Assembly (NCBI GenBank): GCA_022592445.1
Contig: JABYQR010000209.1
Coordinates: 17,366 to 81,365 of the forward strand
Reading direction: 5' to 3'
Length of the DNA stretch: 64,000 nucleotides
Source: Cytidiella melzeri
Lineage: Eukaryota > Basidiomycota > Agaricomycetes > Polyporales > Irpicaceae
Positions within the stretch are counted from its first letter, which is position 1, and every line of letters starts with the position of its first letter. The position numbers were made by a program, and so were the translations under genes. Shown here piece after piece: positions 1-10,475 of the stretch. Under the pieces are notes generated by a model. It worked only from the letters and a program-made list of their open reading frames with translations, did not search any database and was not told the DNA's origin.

Positions 1-440
1 GAAGAGCCTTGCTTCCGACAACGTCTTTCCCTTGAATGAGACCAGCTTTTCCACAATGCTCTGTTCCCGGGTAGCATGGGTGGCTGCAACTGCTGCCATT
101 GGTTGTACCGCTGCTAGTGCAGCAACTTGGTTGGTAAGTTCAACCATTTTCTGTGTCAGGATCCCGGACATATTTAGAATATCCTGGGCGCTCAGGTTGG
201 GTGCAGGGTTGGGGTTGGCATCAGGAGCAGTGTTTTGCTGGTGGAGATCCATGTCTTCTTGCGTGATAAGACAGAGATTTTCTTCGGAGGGTGTCTGGTG
301 ATGCTCAGAATAGTACTCACTGTTGACAACTTCAGTTGACTCTGCCTGAGTGTATTGATTTGGACACAGTTGGTTGTCACACTCGTAGAACAGGCCTCCG
401 TAGAAATGGTCGTCTGTGACTGTGTTTGAATCGGAGAAAT
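1..440 (-). CDS. Ty3/gypsy-like Gag fragment, cut by the window edge
   Basis: An open minus-strand frame runs leftward from about 440 through base 1, with no stop. It reads an acidic, Gln/Pro-rich lead followed by a heptad-like segment (LSAQDILNMSGILTQKMVEL) and then a segment ending in EKLVSFKGKTLSEARLF. A Gln/Asn-rich lead, a short coiled segment and an F-x-G-K-T-L-x-E-A-R motif are what I know from the start of fungal Ty3/gypsy Gag proteins, just before the capsid domain. The capsid, zinc knuckle and pol would lie to the left, outside the window. No clear start codon was fixed; upstream frames between 486 and 1060 may belong to the same element after a frameshift. Identification is by pattern only. 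Confidence 0.5.
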
Positions 441-485
441 GTATGCAATTATTACAAGATGTGGTGAGTAAAAACTGCGGACTGT

Positions 486-1060
486 CTAGATCCACTTGAA
501 GTAGCTATCACTATTTACTATGTTTAATTGTGCAAGGATTTTGTCACAGTTTTTACAAAGATTCTTATAAGAAACCTTCCCAATTGCTTTGCAACCCCAG
601 TCTAGGCGCTGCCACTTGTGGTCTGCTGTGACGGGTGCGAGATCGTTGACTTGGTTGAGGAAACAATTAACCTTGTTGACAGGGTGAAGCAACGCACAAT
701 GGTGGGCGAAGTTGGCACGGTTCAAAAGTTCTTCAAGTTCAGTGAGAGCTTGCAGGTGAGTGTGGACGGCAGTGAGTTTTGGCGCAGGAGTTGGTGCAGG
801 GAGCTTTGCTAGTCGCTCTGCAAGAGTGAGCTTGCAGGTGTGTTGCTCAGCTAAGGTGCAGTCACGCTCCTCAGCAGCTCATTCTCCTTATGCTCGTGCG
901 GAGGCAAGAAGTTGTTGGTTCTCCTCGTAAGAGGGGACAGTGAGGGTGATGCCTTTGATAGGCAGCTTCTTTGACACGTACTTTGGGACAGTGACCAGGT
1001 CTTTGTCAGACCAGTGATGAGGTTGAACGCTCGTCCGCTTTACGATTCCTGAAGAATGAA
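486..1060 (-). other. Open minus-strand frame upstream of the Gag fragment
   Basis: This minus-strand stretch reads a Lys/Ala/Pro-rich segment, then a Cys-containing tail ending at a stop at 486. It has stops near 880-900 and is in a different frame from the Gag fragment to its left. It may be the broken 5' part of the same gypsy-like element. No domain was recognised. Confidence 0.25.
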
Positions 1061-3114
1061 GAAGAATTGTTCCAGTTCGTGCCAGCGCATTGATGCTTTT
1101 TCAGATGTGACCTTTTTGTCCCCCAAACTGTGGGAATTTGATGGGGTAATACATGCGGTAAGAAATTTTGTAACAGTGTGGTGTAATGATTTGATGGTGT
1201 TTCATTTGCTTTGTTATTCTCTCTACAAATGCATGTGATGAGCTGAATCTCCCATCAAAAATCTGTTTTTGTTTTTTGTATTGAACACATGTACATGAAT
1301 AGACACAAATTTTACATCATCAGATAGTCCTGCCCTGCAGCAACACACAGACATAAAAATCTTCTTGGATGAACCCAACGTTGGGGATATACAGTCAATA
1401 TACTGATAAAAGTTGCTCAGACTCCGTTTGGAATCCCGCTGATCTTTTTCTTGCAGGTTATCACATGATTTTTGGCTATCCAGTTTGTACCAGTCACATA
1501 GTTTGCAAGTGGCTGCCGCCGCATCGGGCCGATTTCCTCTCTCACTGACGGCAAAACCTGTAATGGTCTGTGGGTGACGCTCTGCCAACTTCACCCCAGA
1601 GATAAACCTGATTTAGAGAATTTGGACCTTTCAAATGTTCCAACCCTGTGAAATGTTCATTTGTCAACCACTCTGCAATTTCAAGTACACTTGGTCGGCT
1701 TGCAGGCTATCTTCTTGTGTTGCATGCATGACTCAGTGGTTAATTACTCAGTGGCTGTATTTTCGACGCATCTAGATGGCTGACCTAGAAAGTCTTCACA
1801 TTTGCAGTTAAACACATGCTATAGCCAGCAATGTATGCAGTTGTGGTAAATTCTACTCCATTCTGGTCTAAAGCATAGTATTTGGATGCTCGTCATCCCA
1901 TCTCCTTATACTTTTGACATGCGCCACTCGGATTATCTGTACATTAAGTTCTTTACCTGAGAGGTTGTCATCAGGCTGCAATTAGCTGTCCTCATATTGG
2001 CACTCCCTTTGTTCACGAGCACGCGAGCATCTTGTGTACCCAGACCTTGCTTGTACCCACTGTGTCTCAAAAGTCAGGATGATGAAATCAAGGGGTTGGC
2101 AATGTTTTTTTTTTTCAGTATTGTTATTTGTTGGCAAAGCCATAGATGGTACATGCCGAGGTACTATGCACACAGTAGAGTATGCGCAACGGGGAGATTG
2201 AAAGTCAAAACGCGCAATACGCGCAGCGAAAGTACACAACTTAGTAAATGATGAGGTTAGCAATGAATCCACTTCCTCGGTGGTCGGTGCAAGAAGCCTT
2301 CGGACACTTCGTAAAGCAGTCACATCAACCGTGCAACTCATTACAAAGTGTCTGAGAGCGGCGTTACCACGAGCAAAGACAAGAGCATTGAGGAAAACGC
2401 ACTTTACGGTGGGACTCAATTTTATGCAGAGCGGGGAGGAGACACGTCCAAGTTCTTGTCTCATATGCCGGCATTGTGAACCCATCTGCTGTCCTGCATT
2501 GTATCCCTGCTGGCAGTAGAGTCCTCCGCATTGTGAAGAGTTCCTTGGGCCAGCACAAACATGTTCCAACCCAATTGTCATTCGCGGACTCAGACAATGC
2601 AGGATTGTGTCAAGCTGTTCGCCACTGTCACCTGTAGTCGGTATGCCTCGCTCGGGAATTCTTCTGTTGTCAGTTCGCCTTCCTTCCAACTGCGGCGCTT
2701 CCAGGAGACGCAAGCAGAAATCCACTTACTGGGAGGCTCCGGCTCAGCTTTTCTAGCAGTCAACCCGTCTGGTTTGAACGCAAATTGTATGACTTTAGGG
2801 GCACAATTTAGAGTCCTGCTCATGTCTGAGGTGCGTCAAACCCGCAAGCATGTTGATCACTGACTTACCAGACGTATCGGGAGCCTATAGCGACCCCTTT
2901 GTCCCCGTCCTCATCTCGACGTGCCCCACTTTCTTCAACCTCCTCTGACTCTTTGTTTCCCTCCTCACCATCCCCGTCAATCTTGTTTTGCTCGACTTCC
3001 TCCTCAACTCCTTGTGTTTCCGGAAATGGATCCATCGCAATGTTGGCGAGGGCGACTAGTAGATAGGTAGTGCTGCAAAGAGCAGCTAATCGCGGTAAGT
3101 CAGGTATATCCTCC
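1061..3114. other. No convincing gene
   Basis: Nothing here passes as a gene. A minus-strand frame at 1223-1594 has a CKLC pair in a context faintly like the BED zinc finger of hAT transposases, but no transposase follows. The long minus frame at 1982-2725 has no recognisable domain and no intron structure. It is probably old transposon debris. Confidence 0.4.
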
Positions 3115-3252
3115 TGCGCCACAAAGCGTAACTCGGTGCTGACAGGCCGGAGCTTACGTCCTCTTTTGATAATGACGCGCAAAAACGCGCGTCTTGTTCA
3201 AAAGAGGACATACGTTTTTGCCTGTCAGCACCAAGTTGCGCTTTGTGGCGCA
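3115..3252. repeat. Near-perfect inverted repeat (hairpin), 66-bp arms
   Basis: Left arm 3115-3180 begins tgcgccacaaagcg and ends gacgcgc. The right arm, about 3186-3252, is its reverse complement with roughly ten mismatches. The loop is about five A residues. The arms share blocks such as ggtgctgacaggc and tcctcttttga. Transcribed, it would fold into a long hairpin. It could be a foldback/MITE-type element or a local inverted duplication. No target duplication was identified and no coding role is seen. Confidence 0.85.
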
Positions 3253-4014
3253 TAAGGACATTGCTCCCTCTGTTTTCCTCCCGCCTCTCACCTCCATACG
3301 CTTGACTGCTCTCACCCCTATATTGTTGCACACATCAATCCTCAAGGTCGGCTTTGTACTTGGTCTTGAAATGACAGAACCGGTGAGTACATGTTCGTTC
3401 CTATTGTTCTATACATGCAGGGGTATTTGTTCGTACAATGCGGCATTTGGTTTATTTCTTTTAAGTTCACTTTGACTTCACATGTGGTGGATCGACCCCC
3501 TTCACACTTCCCTTCCCCGTCCTCGGCGCTCTCGCTCTTGCCCCCAACCGCCATCCTCTCTCTCCCCCCCCCCGCTGCTCAGATACCCAGTACATACATG
3601 AAAATTGTAATCTGTGTTGGATTTGACCATCTCGTGCATAACTCGTTAACGCACATCCCACAGATTCACCACCTCCAGGCAAAATTGTCTCTTCGACTTC
3701 AGACACTTTTGATGTGTTATACCCACGATAATACCTATCTTATCATCTGTGCCCGACCTTTGATACTACCTGTCAAACAAGAAGGAGGGCTCGAGGGCGC
3801 ATACCAGTACATCACGTCGGACATCTCAGTGTTCTGCGACGCATTCTCACAAGTCTAGTAAGCATGACTTCACATAACTGCAGAACTTGCACCAGGCTTA
3901 CCTTCCCAAGGCAAATTGACCACATCGCACCCCTTTGTCTTCCGTCTCCTCTCTTGCCTTCCCTCAGTAACCCCCACGAGAGGATGACAATAAATTGAGA
4001 AATGGTGGACAAAG
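3253..4014 (+). other. Stretch before the pseudokinase; possible upstream exon
   Basis: A plus-strand frame at 3598-3858 reads a plausible exon (start at 3598, stop TAG at 3856-3858) and is followed by pyrimidine-rich intron-like sequence before the pseudokinase frame. It may be an upstream exon of that gene or noncoding. No domain is recognised. The 3490-3590 part is a C/T-rich low-complexity tract. Confidence 0.25.
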
Positions 4015-6274
4015 ACGTTCAAGCAGTGGGAAGTCAACGACGTGCTAGACCTCACGGACAACAAGGGAAACAAGATTGTTTTGAGCGACCTTCAGTCGGA
4101 ATGCGTCTTCACGCTTGCCGCACTCAAAATCCTCCATCATCCCACACATCCTAAGCACTTTACAATGTGGGGAAAGGACTGGGCGCAGAAAACGGCCGAA
4201 AGGGTGCAGAAGGTCTTGCGTGAGTGCCATGTTCTTGCTCATCTTGTTTCATCCCATATTGTAGGAGAAGACCTGTCCTGCGGAGATCAACGTGATTGTC
4301 AGCCACCCTGCAGCCAAGCCCAAGCCTGTCACAGACACCGAGGACCTCGTCAAGCATCAATCTGCCCTAACGACAACATCCACCACGTCCAGCGACTTCT
4401 CCGGCAAAGCTGTCGACGTCACTATGAAGGCAGCCGATCTGACAACCAGGCGCGTCTCCTCTCGAGAGGACTTCAAGGTCATCCGCCTTCTTGGCCAAGG
4501 TGACAAGAGCAAAGTCTTTCTTGCTCTCAACACGCAGACCGAACAGTTCAACGCACTCAAAATCACCCCAAAAGCCGGGCTCAGCGTGGCCAATTGCTCT
4601 TGTATCTCCAATGAGCACTGCTCTGGAAAGCTTCTTGGTGATTGTCCATGGGCAGTCGGCTTCAAGGATAGCTTCGAGGATAGTAAGAATTTCTACACTG
4701 TCACGGTAAGTTCCTCTTCTCTCAATGGAGCTTGTCATTGTGACCCTCAACATTGCTGCACGTAGGACTACTGCTCAGGGAACAGCCTACGCCAACAGCT
4801 TGTCAACTTTGGATCGCTTACCAAGTCTGCAGCGAGACTTGTTGCAGCCGAACTAGTAAGTTCTCAAGTGCCGTTGGTCAACATCACAACAAACTTACTC
4901 ACGTGTCACATCAGATTGTCAGCGTTGAGTCCCTCCACAAGTGCGGTATTGTCCACGGTGACATTAAGCTCGACAACATCCTCATCGACGAGGACGGCCA
5001 TCTGGTCTTCACCGGCTTTGGACGCGCCGTCACTAGCCAAGAGCACGCCTGGGGACAACGACAGCCTAGTTACAAGTTCAGGGATACACGAGGTGCCCAT
5101 GCTTCACCTTGAGAAGGCCGCCCCCCTTCTTACAAGGAAGATATCTACAGCATGGGTCTCGTCATTCGCCATCTACTTTGTCCCCAAGTGAGTTTGTGTG
5201 AATCTTCTTCTTGGAGGAGTACTGAGCTTTCATTGGCAGCTGGCTGCCAGCGCCATTCAAGTCTCTCAGTCTGCCGATGATGATCTCAGCCAGCAGTCTC
5301 CAGTAGCAGAGGATCTGATATAAGGTGCGCTTCAGAAACAAGGTTCCCCGGCATCTGTTCTTACCACTCCCTCAGATGCTTGAAACTCGTTCACGGCGAC
5401 GCACATCCTTTTCTCAGCTGAAGGCTCACCGATTCTTCGGTGGAGTGTAAGTCTCTCTTTGCGACAATACTATGACAAACAACTGACAATAATACGCAGC
5501 AACTGGGATAGGATCTCCGCTAGGCTCAACACAAACTTGCACCGGAAGGTTTTCCGTCACTTACCGCCGGAGTTTATCAACATGGTAAGTCTTTGATCCC
5601 GCGCTGGACATCCTTGTGTTGACCACTTGTTCTTCTGTGCTTGTCAGTGGGATGTACCATCCGCAGGAGAGCCAATTGCCCAGCTCTCTGCTTCCAGCCC
5701 GACATCCCACACCTCCTCCGTCTGCGATCTCCCGGAGCAAGTACAGCCCAAGCAAAAGGACCAGCCACAAATAGTGAAACTTGCTCCGTACAACCCTCTG
5801 ACGCTGCCTAAGTTCAACAATTCTTCATGTTCACTATCATCTTCTGCTCCTCCTTCTCTTTCTTCATCTACTTCTGTTTCTTCCTTTTATTCTTCCTCTT
5901 CGTTCTTGTTGTCTACGTTGTCGTTGCGCACGCAAGACGTTGCCAGCTACACATTCTTTGATATCAACATCACGGATGTCTCGCCCTCCGTCACCTTCAC
6001 TGAGGAAGGCAAGGAAGCCAGATACCCGAGGACAGACGTCGGGTTGCAAGGATCCTCATCTGGATCCACTCCCACCGCTCGGGCATTCGCACAAGGCACA
6101 ACGAGCGCTCAAGATATGAGTTCTTCTTCAGCACCCTCTGCTCCAGGCAAATCACCGCTTGCACGCTTCATGAGTCTCGGCGCCGGCACACACAAGATAA
6201 GATCTCTTTGGTCTCATGTCTACTGTGCCTTTACGTCATCACTCCGGACATTGGTTGTTTGTTGTATCGAATGA
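4015..6274 (+). pseudogene. Decayed AGC-like protein kinase (pseudokinase)
   Basis: Joining exons across GT-AG introns (for example 4220-4263 and 4855-4914) gives a protein kinase. The glycine-rich loop (LGQGDKSKVFLAL) is near 4490, the ATP-binding Lys is in FNALKI near 4550, and the catalytic loop HGDIKLDNIL is near 4955. The activation segment follows, then YKEDIYSMGL near 5140 (the APE/D-helix region). Next comes an AGC-type tail FFGGVNWDRI near 5430-5510 and a Ser-rich C-terminus to 6274. Defects: the Mg-binding DFG Asp is Gly (TGFG near 5013), HRD reads HGD, and an in-frame TGA at 5110-5112 cuts the domain before the D-helix. Catalysis is therefore unlikely even without the stop. The source was probably a basidiomycete-specific kinase family; the substrate is unknown. 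Confidence 0.75.
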
Positions 6275-9200
6275 ACGGATTAGTTGTAATGGATAATCCC
6301 CGGTTTGTTGTCTTTTCTTTTCTTCTCTCCTCTTCTTCTATTATGTCTCTTGTCCTTTCTTTCCTGTCTTATTTTTCTTTTTTGTCTCATCCCTTCTCTT
6401 TCCTGTCCATTACTCTCTTTCCATTCCATTCTTCGCTCCCTCCTCCCGGTCTTCTCTGCTTTTACCCAAGTAATTTAAGATTGTCTTATAGGACAGATAC
6501 ACATAGTCTTTTTTTGGAATATGGTGCCGATTTGTAAACAGAGCAGACGCCGCTCGGATTATCTTCCTCGTCTTCCTCAGTTATTCTTGACTAGTACCGG
6601 TATATTCCAATCATCCGATTTCTTACTGTTTACCAAACCAATAATCATAACATGCAGAATGCTTACTTGCGCAGGACGGTGCAAAGCGGTGAGCAAGCAT
6701 GGTTGAAGATCGAGAACTTCCGCGCTAATTGATCTCAGTCAAAAATAGTAGGGTCTGAGCTTTGTGGCGTCTTGGGGACACTGCAATTTTTGCGCTCCGG
6801 AATGTGGCTCTTAACTGTTTGCATGATTTGCACAGCACCATGGTGTCCTACCACGTCTTACAATCTTGTTCCAATGCGTTTGGTATCCTGGGAAAAGGCT
6901 TGAAAGCAGAAGCCAGCTTTTATGTGGCTATTGCTGACCGCTTTGAGCTCTTGGATTGCTCATCCCCTGAACCCAACATGACCATTGGCATAATCTGTCG
7001 GCTATCGTGTAGAAGGCAGGTCGTGCACAGATACTACGAATGACATACAACGCGTTACAACCCATGGGCCCAGAGGTCGGTCTTCAAGATCAAGTTATTG
7101 AGTATCTGTGGAAGTGTCAAAGCGAGGAGTCCGAGGCTCAGTTGGTCAGACCCCGAGCGAGGACTCAAAACAATTGCCTTGCTTGCAACCTGAGGAGGCA
7201 TCCCCACACAACGTCGGGGAGCTTGGAGAAAGCAAGTAGCAGGGGCTCTGGTTGTTGCCAGTGAAGGACTTATACTTGAGAACGGTCACGTAGTTCAAGC
7301 GGCTCAATCCAATGCATAGGCTCATTCTCAGCTGAAGTGGTCAATAAGCAACATATAGTACTATGTTTAATACTCAGATTGTCTTAGCAATTCATGTTTG
7401 CCCTGCAGAGCTTCAAAATTATGCTGTCACGCTGGCAAGGACAGCGCTAAATTTGGCGCAAGGGTGAAAATGGCGCAAGGCCAGCGCTAGAAATGGCGCA
7501 AGGGTAGAAATGGCAAGAAATATATCTGTAAAAATTAACATTGTATGTTGAGTTGTAATATAGCATCAATAATTCGATCTGGGTATTAATAACATATGCA
7601 GTTGATAACACAAACACGACAATTTCTGTAAGAGAGCCAATTAGAAGTTTATGTATGTATGAATGTATCTATGTAGTCTATATGTATGCTGCATTGTTTG
7701 AACTTGTTGAATGTAGGTTTGTGTGGCCACTAATTGGGTGCTGTATCCACATGTAACTATGTCACTTTCATGTATGCTACATGGTATGGGGTCATAAAAC
7801 TACACTTGTGGCTGTGGCATGGCTTCCACTTAGGTGCCACATCTGAGTTGTCTGAATCATTGCCGGCTCATTTTCCTGTGGTACAGTAAAGGTCTTTGCT
7901 GTTGTGTTTGACAACAGCTAGTACATTCTGATGTCTCCATCTCCTTCTCACAGACATAATTATCAAGATGAAAATGTTTGGTAAGACTTCAGAGAGAACT
8001 ATTGTACAGTGTTGCGTGCAACTTTGGCCATTACTTGTCTGGGAACAACACAAATTTTTCTTTTTTTGTTTATTCTGACTCTCGGAAAGTGGCTCTGATC
8101 TTCAGGCTTGTGTATCTGCAGCCAATTTGGGAGCGTAATTTGGACCACACTAGAGCAGATAAAGGTTCGCTGAAAATGTGATAAATAATGCTATACTCAC
8201 CTTCAGTACCTCATCCTCATTGTTGGGGTAGAAATCACCATGATTCCAATGTGATGGCAGACCTGCATATGGATCCCAGCTCTCCTGATGTTCTCCTGTG
8301 TCTAGCCCCCACTGATACCATCCAGCAAATGCTCTTTAAACAAAGTCAGGCATTCATGGTCTAAATCAACTTGGAACCAATCTTCCTCATCATTTCTCTG
8401 ATACTCCCATGCGCGTTTGAGAGAATACACTTCCAGTTCTGCTTTATCAAGGTGTTTTGGATATGTAGGGTCATCCTGAATATCAAATCGCCAACGGTAA
8501 GCAATGACCAGAGTGGCTGCATGTGCATTCATTGCTGAGCCTTGCCATTTCTCTCTTGTACCTTCTGCCTCTGGTATGTGTGAGACAATCTAGTTCACAA
8601 TCTTGCCCTGCTCTGTGATAGAAAGACCCGTGTAGAATGGCACCACAGGTGCAATGAACTATTTCACACTATATGATTTATTCAATTTGCTATCAATAAT
8701 ATAATCACTTGTGACCCTGCTCTTGCAGTTTACCAGATTGTATTCAGATCTTCTAACATAGTTCTACACCATTAAGAAGAAGATGCATGTCAAACAATCC
8801 TTATATTCATGCTCTACTCCACAAACTTGTTTTAATTCTGTACTCACACCCATTGTTGCACTTCAAACAATACAGCACAGTCCCTCTTCTTTCAAGAATG
8901 ATTGTGTGCTGAAGTGAAGACAAACACCAACCTACTATAGATTACTCATTGAGGAAGCTATTCCAAACAAAATTACTTGTTCAGGCTGCTACAAGCACTA
9001 AAGTTACTTACAAATCTGGCTCCAAAAGTAATATCTCCTTCAATCTTCAGGAATTGTACTTGCCGCTTGCCGGCCTTGCTAACGCTAGTGTCAGCAAGAG
9101 CGTCGAGGAAGGATGATGGAAGAGACCTCTTCAGCTGAGGCTCAGCTGTAGGGAGGTTCTTAGAAAAACGGGGGCGCGTGTCTTTAGGCACTAAACAACG

Positions 9201-9339
9201 CACAGGGGGTAGAAACAGATGAGGTAAGTGTAGTTCAACGGTATGAGGAGACCAGAGATGTACTTGTCAAATAGGAATAAACATTCAAAAATGGTGGGAA
9301 TGGGGGACCCAGGGCTTACAAAACAATCTCGACCTAATG
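6275..9339. other. No convincing gene; scattered coding remnants
   Basis: This is about 3 kb without an intact gene. At 7430-7510 there is a short imperfect array with a ggcgcaagg core. On the minus strand, frames at 8302-8532 and 8973-9203 are protein-like (Trp/Asp-rich, then Lys/Pro-rich) with stops and intron-like gaps between them. They may be exons of a dead gene or transposon ORF. No family is recognised. Confidence 0.4.
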
Positions 9340-9930
9340 TCACAGAGATAAAGCTTGAGGCAACAAAAAGGGACACAATGTGGACGACAACGAAGAGGTG
9401 GTGGCAGGCATTAAGCACAATGCTCTCACCAACTATAAACCTTGTTCAAGTAGCTAGCCCAGTAGGTACCAAGTTAGTATTTGTACTACCAGCTATATAG
9501 TACAGGAGGGTGTGGCTTACCTAGCCCAGTGAAGACCAAGAGGTTGAGATGGGGGGCTAGGAGCGTACATCCAGCTGTTGATATAGACTTCAGGGACCTG
9601 CGCACAGACCATGTTAAGGGCAGGCTTTGCAAGAAGCCGTGTGAACGAAGAACAATAGCACTACCTAAAGGAGAACAATAGCTATTGTCTGGACTCTGCC
9701 AAGACCTCTACTCATGAGAGAATCTATCTAAAAGGAGACCAGTTATTGTATTCCATTCCCACACCTGTGACAACACTCTTGCATCAAGAGAACAATGGCA
9801 AAGGAACAATATGAGTCCATGTGAACAGTATCTATGACGTCAAACCCTAGCTATGGGCTGAGCCATGTGGTTGTAGCCATGTGGTCTTACTTAAGCTGAG
9901 TCACATGCCAGTGTGACATAGCAGCAAGTA
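9340..9930 (-). repeat. LTR, copy A (minus orientation)
   Basis: Reverse-complemented, this matches 13971-14570 along most of its length, with scattered differences. Shared parts are the start TACTTGCTRCTAYGTCACAC, a block before the promoter (catggtctgtgcgcaggtccctgaagtc), and a distal block ending near gtgcttaatgcctgccacca. RT coding sequence on the minus strand runs straight into its start, as expected of a 3' LTR beside truncated pol. Edges are approximate. Confidence 0.75.
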
Positions 9931-10470
9931 ACTGTCTTCTGTGAAGATCAGGATGTCTTCAAGATACACCATGGCATGTCCTTCTAAGATCAAATTACTC
10001 AGGGTTTCATTCATCATGGCTTGGAATGTCACAGGTGCGTTGCTAAAACCGAAATATATCACCTTGGCTTTGAAAAGGCTGCAGTGTGTGATGAATGCCA
10101 TTTTCCATTTGTCACCCTTTCAGATGCAAATGTTACTGTAACCCCATCTAAGATCAATCTTTGATAAGACCTTAGCCTGGCTCAACGAATTAATTAAATC
10201 ATTGATGTGAGGTATGGGATACCAGTTTTTCACCGTGATGTTGTCCAGTTCCCAGTAGTCTTGCACAAGGTGCAACGAGCCATCTTTCTTCTTGAAGAAG
10301 AACACAGATGCTGCAATCGGAGTTTTTGATTTGTGGATGTAACTTTATCTGAGTTCCTCTTTGATCCATTGGTCTGGAGAATTCTTTTCTGTTGGAGACA
10401 GCGGGTATAGTTTAGCCGCTTTGGGAAAGGAGGCACCTTCCTCAAATTCAATTGCGTAATTGTATGGTTT
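9931..10470 (-). pseudogene. Ty3/gypsy reverse transcriptase, 3' part of split ORF
   Basis: Minus-strand RT is clear by eye. It reads AIEFEEGASFPKAAKLYPLS, then after an in-frame stop FFKKKDGSLHLVQDYWELD, then IPHINDLINSLSQAKVLSKI, then FGFSNAPVTFQAMMNE and YLEDILIF. The last is the catalytic YxDD motif with its first Asp changed to Glu, so the enzyme is dead. Pol ends abruptly at 9931 against LTR copy A; RNase H and integrase are missing. The 5' part of RT lies beyond the insertion, from 12338. With the stop, the mutated catalytic motif and the truncation, this is an old element. Confidence 0.8.
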
Positions 10471-10475
10471 GCGTA

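Noticed and set aside
1982..2725. 247-codon minus-strand open frame
   Set aside because: Irregular composition, no domain, no supporting intron borders, and other frames are equally open; it looks like chance.
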